Below the pieces are notes generated by a model, which saw nothing but the letters and a program-made list of their open reading frames with translations, did not search any database and was not told where the DNA came from. 64,000 nt of DNA from Thiomargarita sp. (GTDB lineage: Bacteria > Pseudomonadota > Gammaproteobacteria > Beggiatoales > Beggiatoaceae), in contig DYNP01000008.1 in assembly GCA_020721005.1 (NCBI GenBank), forward strand, positions 62,001 to 126,000, in the 5' to 3' direction. Below are positions 19,773 to 26,781 of this stretch, in pieces (position 1 is the stretch's first letter; every line of letters starts with the position of its first letter). Position numbers and translations under genes: made by a program.

Positions 19773-19804
19773 ATCCCCTGCAACGTTTTGCCATTACAAG
19801 GGAT
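19773..19804 (-). terminator. TA-island terminator unit 1
   Basis: On the minus strand ATCCCTTG pairs with CAGGGGAT across a short loop and runs into TTTTAG. It ends the vapBC unit at 19955-20622. It belongs to a family of six related hairpins in the island. Here the shared block continues to about 19934, with the inverted motif GTAAGTCGG/CCGACTTAC. Confidence 0.65.
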
Positions 19805-19954
19805 CAGTGTGAAAGTCAATTTCTTCCTTTATCAAGAAGGGGTTAGAAACGTAAGTCGGGAATCCTTTCCCAACCTTTCAAAGTAATATCGTCATCAAAA
19901 GTCGGCAAGAGGTTGCCGACTTACCTGGCTAACGCATTCCACGCTCATTAATGT

Positions 19955-20416
19955 TTATTTAATAGCCTCTATTTCAGGATTAAATGTCTTAAAACCAGAT
20001 TGTGCAAAACTCAATAGCCTTTTATCGCAAGCTACAAAATAATCAATAACCAATTCTTGATGAGACAAAAAAGCAGTTGCCAGTTGCATCGCATCTAAGG
20101 TAGCTAAGTTGTTTTGAGGTGCGAGTTGGTGTAATAACTGGATAGCAAGGTCTTTAGCAATTTTGTCCACTGTAACGACCCGAAACCGTTTTAACTGTTG
20201 TTCTAGTAAGGTCGCTGCTTCAGTCGCTTTGGTGAGAGACAATTTTCCAATTCTCACTCGCTTCATTAAAGCCGAATGAAATTCCACTCTGGAAAGATCG
20301 GTCAAAGTGATGACTAAGTTATCTGGGTAACGAGATAAACTTTGAATAAGGTTATCGGTACCCGGCTCATGGTGATACAGTTTGACCAATGCACTGGTAT
20401 CCAGAAACCAATTCAT
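19955..20416 (-). CDS. vapC: VapC-like PIN-domain ribonuclease toxin
   Basis: This 153-residue PIN domain should cleave RNA, classically initiator tRNA or rRNA, when the antitoxin is lost. All four acidic positions are visible: D6 in FLDTSALVKLY, E45 in LSRVEFHSAL, D108 in ATLDAMQLA and D131 in ACDKRL, so it looks active. The start overlaps the antitoxin stop by four bases (ATGA), the usual vapBC coupling. The exact RNA target cannot be read from sequence. Confidence 0.85.
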   Translation of the reverse strand: MNWFLDTSALVKLYHHEPGTDNLIQSLSRYPDNLVITLTDLSRVEFHSALMKRVRIGKLSLTKATEAATLLEQQLKRFRVVTVDKIAKDLAIQLLHQLAPQNNLATLDAMQLATAFLSHQELVIDYFVACDKRLLSFAQSGFKTFNPEIEAIK

Positions 20417-20622
20417 GAAGGGTTTCTTTCTTGAAGGATGTCTTCAGACCAGTTACCGGAAGATTGGGTGAGGGCTTGAATTTGGATAAACCATTGTTTC
20501 TCAACTTCGATATTGAGGCTAGGAATCACCACAACTTTAACTTTTGTGTCATCTGGAAAAGGGAGATTATCAAGATGTAATTGGCCCTGCTTAATAGATG
20601 TTTCTATAGTCACTTGGCTCAT
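20413..20622 (-). CDS. vapB: Antitoxin of the vapBC-like pair
   Basis: This 69-residue protein has a short N-terminal beta segment (VTIETSIKQGQLHL) and a Trp-containing C-terminal region (WFIQI, NWSEDIL) that likely binds the PIN toxin. It overlaps the toxin gene by four bases. Autorepression of the promoter upstream (20623-20706) is expected from the family but not visible as a clear operator. Confidence 0.75.
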   Translation of the reverse strand: MSQVTIETSIKQGQLHLDNLPFPDDTKVKVVVIPSLNIEVEKQWFIQIQALTQSSGNWSEDILQERNPS

Positions 20623-20706
20623 AGTCGTTTTCCGTTGGGTTAATTAATAAAGTAAGGTGGTTATTTAATTGAATTTACCTATTCTAATAGGATAACACCC
20701 ACAAAA

Positions 20707-20738
20707 ATCCCCGGCAACGTTTTACCATTGCCAGGGAT
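20707..20738 (-). terminator. TA-island terminator unit 2
   Basis: On the minus strand ATCCCTGGCAATGG folds on CGTTGCCGGGGAT and is followed by TTTTTGTGGG. It begins 26 bases after the stop of the broken hicA, so it ends the hicBA unit. Confidence 0.65.
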
Positions 20739-20763
20739 CAGTGTGAGAGTAAATTTACTCTTG

Positions 20764-20952
20764 CTATCTGATCGATGGTACCCCTAAATCCTTACAGATT
20801 TTATTAGCCAATATATCACTTAATTCAGTATGCCCTGGTACGGCTGATCTTTTATTCAAAAGCGGGTTGTGCTACCATGAGTGTTTAGCACCTTCCTTTA
20901 ACAATTCACATCCGTAGTATTTTAAATGTTCAATCAATTCTCGGCGTTTCAT
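20764..20952 (-). pseudogene. hicA: hicA toxin gene interrupted by an in-frame TAG
   Basis: The 62-codon frame reads as a full HicA mRNA interferase: MKRRELIEHLKYYGCELLKEGAKHSW, then TAG, then HNPLLNKRSAVPGHTELSDI and KICKDLGVPSIR. Codon 27 (20872-20874) is TAG where the family normally has a second Trp (TGG), so one base change explains the break. The catalytic His of G-x-x-H (codon 24) is kept, and the downstream R-H-T motif has Gly for Arg. The start overlaps hicB by ATGA. Without suppression, only 26 residues would be made. Confidence 0.85.
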
Positions 20953-21161
20953 AACCGGATAGGTTCTTCAAAAAAATGAGAACCTGCTGTGGAGATAGCC
21001 TCTAACCGATTGAATTCTAATGTTTCTTTCAAAGTGATGGTCAAACTTTTCAACAATTCCTCACGAGTGCTTTCTTGGCAGTTGACCCCCGGTATTTCTT
21101 CAATCCAACCAATCCACCAATCACCATCAGCCTTAATAACAGCAGTATAAGTATTTGACAT
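20949..21161 (-). CDS. hicB: HicB antitoxin (partner toxin nonsense-mutated)
   Basis: This 70-residue protein shows the partial RNase H-like HicB fold: YTAVIKADGDWWIGWIEEIPGVNCQESTREELLKSLTITLKETLE. The normal length for short HicB is 65-75. No C-terminal DNA-binding domain is visible in this short form. Gene order hicB then hicA with a four-base overlap is one of the two common arrangements. The antitoxin is intact although hicA carries a stop. Confidence 0.85.
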   Translation of the reverse strand: MSNTYTAVIKADGDWWIGWIEEIPGVNCQESTREELLKSLTITLKETLEFNRLEAISTAGSHFFEEPIRL

Positions 21162-21292
21162 AGATTTTGTTCTCTATTTTAGAAGAATGGAGAGTGATTC
21201 TAACACTTTTGGACAAAAAAATCTGAACCCCAAAACTTCAAGGTTCAGATTTGAGAGACAAATTCCCCTATATAAGTCTAGCACCCACAAAA

Positions 21293-21322
21293 ATCCCCTG
21301 CAACTTTACCATTGCAAGGGAT
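21293..21322 (-). terminator. TA-island terminator unit 3
   Basis: ATCCCTTGCAATGG folds on GTTGCAGGGGAT on the minus strand, followed by TTTTTGTGGG. It lies in the 333-base gap 21162-21494. The same repeat block as unit 1 continues to about 21390 (GAAGGGGTTAGAAACGTAAG). I see no gene in this gap. It would end the brnTA unit. Confidence 0.65.
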
Positions 21323-21494
21323 CAGTGTGAAAGTCAATTTCTTCCTTTATCAAGAAGGGGTTAGAAACGTAAGTCGGGAATCCTTTCTCGACATTCTAAG
21401 CTACGGTCGTTTCCCCTTTTGATAAGGTGATAGCACCCTAGTCAACATCGGAAAATGTTTGGTGTTCAACGTTACCAAAGTGCAACCTCGCAGT

Positions 21495-21740
21495 CTACAC
21501 TTGCTTGCCCAACGTACTCCCTTGCATATAATCTCGCAATACGCTATTTAACAACGTTTGATAATCCATATGTTTTTCAATTGCACGTTTCTTTATAAAC
21601 AACAAAATATCATTATCAAGTTCGATTGTCGTGGTCACTTTTTTTGACTGGTAAAAGCGTCCACGAATGCCATCACTGAAATCATAATTATCAGCAAGTT
21701 CAAACTCATCAAGTTCTGCTCGCTGTTCAATAGTTCTCAT
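21495..21740 (-). CDS. brnA: BrnA-type antitoxin
   Basis: This 81-residue protein has an acidic N-terminal half (ELDEFELADNYDFSDG) and a C-terminal ribbon-helix-helix (KVTTTIELDNDILLFIKKRAIEK), as in BrnA. The gene overlaps the end of the toxin gene by 14 bases, and the toxin-first order is the hallmark of brnTA. It should bind BrnT and repress the shared promoter. Confidence 0.8.
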   Translation of the reverse strand: MRTIEQRAELDEFELADNYDFSDGIRGRFYQSKKVTTTIELDNDILLFIKKRAIEKHMDYQTLLNSVLRDYMQGSTLGKQV

Positions 21741-22011
21741 AATACTTTTTCTCTTTTACATTTGCTGGTCTGGCGGAAATGATTCTAATAATTTCTTCGC
21801 CCTCGTCTGAAAAAAACAAGTTGGCTACAACTAAAATGAGTCCTTTTTGTGTTGAACCAATGGTAATCCATCTTTCTTCAAAGTAGCTGAAGCGATGATC
21901 GAGCCTAGCGATGTGCAAGGCATCATCGAATACTTCTTTGGCATCTTCAAAGGATACGTCATGTTTGTTCTGGTTTAGTGTATTTTTCTTGGTATCCCAT
22001 TCAAATTTCAT
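21727..22011 (-). CDS. brnT: BrnT ribonuclease toxin
   Basis: This 94-residue protein matches the BrnT/DUF497 plan: start MKFEWDTKKN, then NKHDVSFEDAKEVFDD, then RWITIG and the C-terminal IIRIISARPA-x-x-KEKKYYE. The conserved R/E/H/R-type residues of the family are present, so it appears intact. It is RelE-like and should cleave RNA. It is first in the operon and overlaps brnA. Confidence 0.87.
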   Translation of the reverse strand: MKFEWDTKKNTLNQNKHDVSFEDAKEVFDDALHIARLDHRFSYFEERWITIGSTQKGLILVVANLFFSDEGEEIIRIISARPANVKEKKYYENY

Positions 22012-22061
22012 ATATGGTGATTTTGTAGAATATTACCGCTATCAATGGTCAGAATCAGGAC

Positions 22062-22201
22062 TTACGAGATTTTAGGATAAACAGGATAAAACTGAAATCT
22101 CATCCTGAAAATCCTTTAATCTTGAGAATCCTGATTCAGACCCTAAGAAGCGAAGGTGGGGCGTGAGGGCGCAAACCGACACGCTTAACGTCCCTCACCT
22201 T
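22062..22201. repeat. 140-bp direct repeat, copy A (left of vapBC module)
   Basis: The block from TTACGAGATTTTAGG to CTCACCTTG recurs at 22979-23119 in the same orientation with about five differences. Copies A and B flank the vapBC module 22250-22884. Both continue into a GGGCAAAC/GTTTGCCC-type hairpin and CCTACCTGGCTA just before the next stop codon. Confidence 0.85.
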
Positions 22202-22249
22202 GCTTTCAAGCCAGTGGGCAACAAAAGGACGTTTGCCCACCCTACCTGG

Positions 22250-22654
22250 CTACCATAGTATCTGTAGTCCACATTTTTGATAATCTTCAAACTGGCTATC
22301 TTTGGAGATAAGGGCAAGTCCCCTGGAAATAGCTTGCCAAATTAACATTCTATCGAATGGATCTTTATGTTGAATTAAAGGCAGTTGGTGAAAACTTGCC
22401 GCTTCTATGGGAGATAACGGCAACAATACGAATCTCATAGATTCTTCAGCAACTTTAAGTAATTCTATCGGCGTATAACTTTCTACAGAAAGTTTCTTCA
22501 AAGCGATTTTCAGAGAAATTTCCCAAAAAGTGATACTACTCACATAAATAACGTTCTGAGTATTTAGAATAGTCTCAATTGCAGAGTGACTCAACTTTTC
22601 AGGTTGTTCAATGCTCCAAAGAAAACTGTGGGTATCCAACAAGTAGCCATTCAT
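22250..22654 (-). CDS. vapC: VapC-like PIN-domain toxin
   Basis: This 134-residue protein has D7 (LLDTHSFLW), E45 (ITFWEISLK), D98 and D101 in the family motif HKDPFDRML, and D119 (ISKDSQF). The catalytic set is complete. The start overlaps its antitoxin by four bases. It belongs to the widespread DTH-x-x-LW subgroup of PIN toxins. The module sits between two nearly identical 140-bp repeats. Confidence 0.87.
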   Translation of the reverse strand: MNGYLLDTHSFLWSIEQPEKLSHSAIETILNTQNVIYVSSITFWEISLKIALKKLSVESYTPIELLKVAEESMRFVLLPLSPIEAASFHQLPLIQHKDPFDRMLIWQAISRGLALISKDSQFEDYQKCGLQILW

Positions 22655-22884
22655 GATTGTAGGAATTCCTCTTCGGTCATTTTAAAATCGTCAGCAAAAT
22701 GAGCATTGAGTTGACCCTTTAACAGACCTAGGGGTCGGTTTAACTTATTTGGCATTGTATGGGCAGAGTTATCTAATAAAACAATGACTCGTACTGTTTG
22801 CGTTGTTTGTAGTTGAAATTGGGCCGGCAATTCGATAATGCCATTATGGATTTGAGTTTCAAATTCGATAGCTTGCATTTTCAT
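22651..22884 (-). CDS. vapB: Antitoxin of the repeat-flanked vapBC module
   Basis: This 77-residue protein has an N-terminal AbrB/DUF2281-like strand pattern (FETQIHNGIIELPAQF, then TVRVIVLLD) and a C-terminal toxin-binding tail (NAHFADDFKMTEEEFLQS). A four-base overlap with vapC supports the assignment. The start may be ATG 22884 or the second Met two codons in. Confidence 0.75.
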   Translation of the reverse strand: MKMQAIEFETQIHNGIIELPAQFQLQTTQTVRVIVLLDNSAHTMPNKLNRPLGLLKGQLNAHFADDFKMTEEEFLQS

Positions 22885-22924
22885 TCTCCATTCTGATTTA
22901 CTAAGGATTTTAACACAAACAAAA

Positions 22925-22955
22925 ATCCCCTATCCAGTTTAGCTCGATAGGGGAT
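22925..22955 (-). terminator. TA-island terminator unit 4
   Basis: A perfect 10-bp stem ATCCCCTATC/GATAGGGGAT is followed on the minus strand by TTTTTGTTTG. It is the most divergent member of the island's hairpin family in its loop. It lies at the start of the 346-base gap 22885-23230, whose remainder is direct-repeat copy B plus a hairpin tail; no gene is seen there. Confidence 0.75.
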
Positions 22956-22978
22956 GGAAACATGGTAAGAGTCAAGAT

Positions 22979-23119
22979 TTACGAGATTTTAGGATAAACA
23001 GGATAAAACTGAAATCTCATCCTGAAAATCTTTTAATCTTGAGAATCCTGATTCAGACCCTAAGAAGCGAAGGTAGGGCGCGAGGGCGCAAACCGACATG
23101 CTTAACGTCCCTCACTTTG
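22979..23119. repeat. 140-bp direct repeat, copy B (right of vapBC module)
   Basis: This is a near-identical copy of 22062-22201 (about five substitutions by eye). The tail differs: a GAAATGGTGGGCAAA motif occurs twice (about 23130 and 23165) before the shared TTGCCCACCCTACCTGGCTA end. Confidence 0.85.
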
Positions 23120-23230
23120 TTTTTAAAGTAGAAATGGTGGGCAAATTACCTGGCTTTCAAACCAGAAATGGTGGGCAAACAAAAGGATATTTGCCCACCC
23201 TACCTGGCTACTTGGCTAACAAAATTTTCA

Positions 23231-23461
23231 TCAGGATAAGTAATCTTGCAAAGGCGTAGTGAAATCTTCAGCTATATAAGTAATGATTGTTTTTGCCGAT
23301 CCTCGTTTAATGGAAACCGGTTGATAAGAATCAGGGTATTGTGTTGCCGATTGTTGATTGACCTGTTGAGAGTCTATGTAATACTTCAATTGGTCTTGCA
23401 ACCCAGTCAATTGTTGTTGCATTTGTAAATATTCACTTTCAGGAATAGTAATCGTTTTCAT
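23231..23461 (-). CDS. Orphan antitoxin-like protein
   Basis: This 76-residue protein starts MKTITIPESEYLQMQQQLTGLQDQL, the strand-then-helix start common in antitoxins that pair with PIN toxins. A flexible Gln/Ser-rich middle and an acidic end follow. No toxin gene follows: the next 110 bases downstream are repeat copy B. It is either an orphan antitoxin or a unit that lost its toxin. I cannot assign a family with certainty. Confidence 0.55.
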   Translation of the reverse strand: MKTITIPESEYLQMQQQLTGLQDQLKYYIDSQQVNQQSATQYPDSYQPVSIKRGSAKTIITYIAEDFTTPLQDYLS

Positions 23462-23517
23462 AGAAACATCGTCATGTTGAGCAGTTTTGATTATTATATA
23501 AGTTTAGTACCAACAAA

Positions 23518-23550
23518 AGTCCCCCGCAACGTTTTACCCTTTCAGGGGAT
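23518..23550 (-). terminator. TA-island terminator unit 5
   Basis: ATCCCCTGAAAGGG folds imperfectly on CGTTGCGGGGGACT on the minus strand, followed by TTTGTTGG. The homologous block (AAGAAGGGGTTAGAAACGTAGGTCGGGAAT) runs to about 23670. It ends the vapBC unit 23675-24261. Confidence 0.5.
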
Positions 23551-23674
23551 CATTGTGAGAGTCAATTTCTTCTTTTATCAAGAAGGGGTTAGAAACGTAG
23601 GTCGGGAATTCTTTCCCGACACTTTAGAGTATTACCGTCATCAAAAGTTGGTGAGGGATTGCTGACCTATTTGG

Positions 23675-24070
23675 CTATAGATGTCTCACTGATAAGAATA
23701 AATATTGTTCGATGACTTCAAAATCTCGGTCAGCATGTAACAATTCGTGTTGATTTTCTATACAAAAAGTGGCGATCATCATATCAATGGTTTTGCGCAC
23801 AGTGATACCCTTAGTACGTAAATAACGATAATTTTGAGCCGTTTGTAGTGCTAATGCGACTCCAGTTAAATTTTGACAGGGAAAACTGAGCAATAATCGA
23901 CGGGCATTTAGGAAATCCGATTCTGACCGAAATCCTTGTAAAACTTCGCACAAAATTAAATCTCCTAACAAGATTTCCTGTCGTTCAACTTCGTCACGCA
24001 AATAAAGTGTTTGTGGAGTGGGTTTTCCATTGAAGAAGTCGATCCACACAGAACTGTCTACTAATAACAT
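23675..24070 (-). CDS. vapC: VapC-like PIN-domain toxin
   Basis: This 131-residue protein starts MLLVDSSVWIDFF (D5) and has E42 (LILCEVLQGF), D96 (KTIDMMIATFC) and D114/D116 (HADRDFE). It is the canonical VapC subgroup with the VDSSVWID start and an intact catalytic set. It overlaps the antitoxin gene by ten bases. It is the first TA unit of the leftward array. Confidence 0.88.
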   Translation of the reverse strand: MLLVDSSVWIDFFNGKPTPQTLYLRDEVERQEILLGDLILCEVLQGFRSESDFLNARRLLLSFPCQNLTGVALALQTAQNYRYLRTKGITVRKTIDMMIATFCIENQHELLHADRDFEVIEQYLFLSVRHL

Positions 24071-24261
24071 TGATCAGTCCGCATTTTGTCTAAATTTCCT
24101 TCCCAACGATATTGACCAAAGGCTTGAGCGAGAGGGTCTGATCTTCTCCGAACGAGGAATTCACGCAATACCGTTTCTATCACGTCTTGCGGATTCTTTA
24201 ATCCCGTTAATTCAACGGCTTGTTGGAAGAGTTGGTCATCTAAGGTAATTTGGGTGTTCAT
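24061..24261 (-). CDS. vapB: VapB antitoxin (DUF2191 type)
   Basis: The start at 24261 (MNTQITLDDQL) is preferred over an ATG four codons upstream because GGAA lies just before it. The product is 66 residues: a ribbon-helix-helix (QITLDDQLFQQAVELTGLKNPQDVIETVLREFL), then RR-x-DPLAQAFGQYRWEGNLDKMR, the typical tail of VapB proteins paired with this VapC subgroup. Confidence 0.85.
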   Translation of the reverse strand: MNTQITLDDQLFQQAVELTGLKNPQDVIETVLREFLVRRRSDPLAQAFGQYRWEGNLDKMRTDQCY

Positions 24262-24312
24262 TGTAATTTCCATAAGTGAGAAGTTGATGATTGAAGTCTA
24301 GCACCAACAAAA

Positions 24313-24344
24313 ATCCCCTGCAACGTTTTGCCATTGCAAGGGAT
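24313..24344 (-). terminator. TA-island terminator unit 6
   Basis: ATCCCTTGCAATGG folds on CGTTGCAGGGGAT, then TTTTTGTTGG, on the minus strand. It lies downstream of the 600-residue secreted protein gene and ends its transcript before the TA array. A GGGCAAC/GTTGCCC hairpin follows at about 24394-24418. Confidence 0.65.
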
Positions 24345-24485
24345 CACTGTGAGAGTCAATTTCCTTCTTTATCAAGAAGGCGTTAGAAACGTAGGGCAAC
24401 GGGTTTGTCGTTGCCCACTAAAGATTAGCAATTAATCAAAGATTTGGTGGGCAAAACCAAAGAATGTTTTGCCCACCCTACTGGA

Positions 24486-26288
24486 CTAACGAGGCCATTC
24501 TTTACCAACATCTAAACACATATGTCCACCTGCCCAACAATGATCGTGATAGTAAACCCCACAGGGATTTTCACCATGCTCACAAAGCGCGGGGTGCCCA
24601 ATATCGCTGATATTACAAGAACAGCTATTTTTGTAAATTCCCTTTACCCCATTGGATGCTTCACAAAACTCTGCAAATCCATGACAATACCCCTCCTCAT
24701 ACTGCGGCTGATCTTTTTCACAAATTTCCTGTGCCATTTCCTTTGAATTCTTCAAAGCCTGATTTATCACATGTGGAGCTAAACCTTGTAAACAATCAAC
24801 CCATCTTTTTGTGATGCAATTAAAAGCAGTCGAAGCAACATCATTGATTTGATTTCCCTTTTTGAGAGGTGAGTTTCCTTTCGAGATTGCATCAGCCATT
24901 TTATCGATCCCATTCAGAATAACAGAACCACACGCCCAAATCGCTATAGGCGTTGCCATGCCGCCGGTTAAAAATGCTGTTGTTACACTTGCCGCACAAG
25001 AATAGGCTGATACAAGTTGAAAAGCACCCCAAACAAGATTATCTATTGCATCATAAAAAAGATTTACAACGTCAACACAAATAGAATTTTCCCATAAAAT
25101 TGGGTCTGATGATGAAGATGGGATAGGATTATTTTGTGTAGGTAGTGGAGAATTAAAATATCCTTTTAACTTACCAATCGCATCATTTACCTCATCCATA
25201 GGTAAAGTCAATGTGGTTTGACCTGATTCGTTTCCATCTGGATCATAGTAGGTAACTGTTGCACCATCATTAGTGTATTCGTCCAAGTCAAGTCGGGAGT
25301 TGTCTGGAAATTTTAATGATCTAGGTAAGTAGTTCTCATCTAATACAATTTCCATACTTTTATTTGGTTCCTGAGAGCTAACTACGATTCGCTCGATGCT
25401 AGTTAAACGTCCTTCGCTATCTTTAATTCCAAATATACCAACAATTTCACCATTATCATGTGTAGCAATAACACCTAAATCAGTTTCAGGATCAACAACG
25501 GGAACTACACTAATACCTAGTGTTTGTTTATCTTCTTCTGTAGGTTGATCATCCGTAGGTGTATCTGTTGGAGTTGATTTTGGAGCAGACCACGTCAAAT
25601 CCCGCGTTCCATCCGCTTTCTGATAATACACCTCCAAATGTGGTTGTTCAGAACCCAATTCCCCATAATTACTACCAAACAACAATTTAAAGGTTACCTT
25701 TCTGGGAATAGGTATGTCAAACGCGGCAAATCCCACTCCAGTGACCGAATCTAGCCATCCCCCACTGACTCCTCCAAATAAGTTGGGACTGAGTAAAGAC
25801 AAACCAAAAAAGTCTTTTCCAGCCGTCGAATTGGCTAAGGCTATGTAAAATCCAGCGTCCAATAGTGGCGTGGTATAATTTTGACCTGGAGTTACCAAGG
25901 TGGGTCCCCAAATCGAGCGAGTCGCTTGATTGCCTTGATCTTTAAACAGTTCTAAATTAAAGGGAATGGGATCATTGGGGTAATTAAACGGGTAAATTTG
26001 TACGGTATCTGGCTGGGCAAGGGAGAAACCAACCCAACTGGAGAGCCCTGGAATATCCGCTAATACACCGCCTCCATGGAAATCTCCGCGGTGAACAATT
26101 GGAGGTTCGATGACTAAACTCCAAATACCTTCTTTTTGTCCAGTTGGCAGAGTGACTGCTGCCACGTAAAAACCGGCTTTTTCTAGATTAATGGAGTAGG
26201 AACAACTGTGATCGTCACAGGGGGGGGAGTCTTGAGCATTGGCGGTGGGAAGTATGAGCAGTCCACAGAGGAGAAGTAGAGTGCTCAA
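24486..26288 (-). CDS. Secreted protein of unknown function with cysteine-rich C-terminus
   Basis: The assigned frame starts at TTG 26288 and gives about 600 residues. Its N-terminus is a hydrophobic export segment (TLLLLCGLLILPTANA, cleavage before QDSPP) with no preceding positive charge. Residues of about 20-230 form a beta-rich region. A Thr/Pro/Asp linker follows (TPTDTPTDDQPTEED), then beta-hairpin repeats. The C-terminal 200 residues hold about 15 Cys and a hydrophobic stretch (about 430-460). I do not recognise a family. The frame remains open upstream with several Lys codons, and a well-placed ATG lies one base out of frame (see findings), so the real N-terminus is uncertain. Confidence 0.65.
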   Translation of the reverse strand: MSTLLLLCGLLILPTANAQDSPPCDDHSCSYSINLEKAGFYVAAVTLPTGQKEGIWSLVIEPPIVHRGDFHGGGVLADIPGLSSWVGFSLAQPDTVQIYPFNYPNDPIPFNLELFKDQGNQATRSIWGPTLVTPGQNYTTPLLDAGFYIALANSTAGKDFFGLSLLSPNLFGGVSGGWLDSVTGVGFAAFDIPIPRKVTFKLLFGSNYGELGSEQPHLEVYYQKADGTRDLTWSAPKSTPTDTPTDDQPTEEDKQTLGISVVPVVDPETDLGVIATHDNGEIVGIFGIKDSEGRLTSIERIVVSSQEPNKSMEIVLDENYLPRSLKFPDNSRLDLDEYTNDGATVTYYDPDGNESGQTTLTLPMDEVNDAIGKLKGYFNSPLPTQNNPIPSSSSDPILWENSICVDVVNLFYDAIDNLVWGAFQLVSAYSCAASVTTAFLTGGMATPIAIWACGSVILNGIDKMADAISKGNSPLKKGNQINDVASTAFNCITKRWVDCLQGLAPHVINQALKNSKEMAQEICEKDQPQYEEGYCHGFAEFCEASNGVKGIYKNSCSCNISDIGHPALCEHGENPCGVYYHDHCWAGGHMCLDVGKEWPR

Positions 26289-26781
26289 ATAGGAGATTAG
26301 ACAGGACGGCTTGGAAGGAACAGCCTGTTTTTTGAGGGGGGGATCAAGGGAACAGTTTAGACTCTTTCGAGTGACGGTGGGGGGTAATGAGCTATTACAA
26401 ACATTGCGTAGTCTCCTGGTGGTTAAACATGAGTTTCGGTCGTGTCAATACTACAAGACCAAGGATAAACTACTTTTTTAGGATTGTCAAGAGTCTGGAG
26501 GTATCAGCCTGGTCAGGGCTAAAATGCAGCATAAGTAGGATGGGTTTAGCTACAGGAGGTTAGTCAATCTTCCCCCTTACCAAAGAGGGGCAGGGGGGCA
26601 CAGTTGGGGAATTAATCACCTCTAACCCCTTTTTGAGGAGGAGGAGACTTGTTTTTAATTCTCTTTCTTGTCAAACACTTTGTAGGATGGGTTGAGCTGC
26701 CGGAAGCTTATCAATCGCGAGTTAAGATGGACTTCATAGCTGTATTTCAAGGAGAAGGCGAGATTTGGTGGGTGCTAACGA
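26289..26781. other. Gap with a possible displaced start and processed repeats
   Basis: On the minus strand AGGAG lies eight bases before ATG 26404. That frame runs MFVIAHYPP and stops near the poly-C tract at 26379-26384. One extra C would join it to the 24486-26288 frame and supply a Lys-rich n-region for its signal peptide. The rest (about 26500-26780) has short CCCCTTT and TTTGAGGAGG repeats. I see no supported gene on the plus strand. Confidence 0.4.

Noticed and set aside
19770-24345. Integron-like cassette array with attC sites
   Set aside because: The repeated blocks have ends of the form GTTAG...CTAAC, the reverse of the attC order (RYYYAAC...GTTRRRY). No integrase gene is in the window, and the blocks include plain terminators.
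19770-24345. Type III toxin-antitoxin RNA repeats
   Set aside because: The repeats are single units between modules, not tandem RNA repeats in front of a ToxN-like gene. The nearby toxins are protein-antitoxin types.
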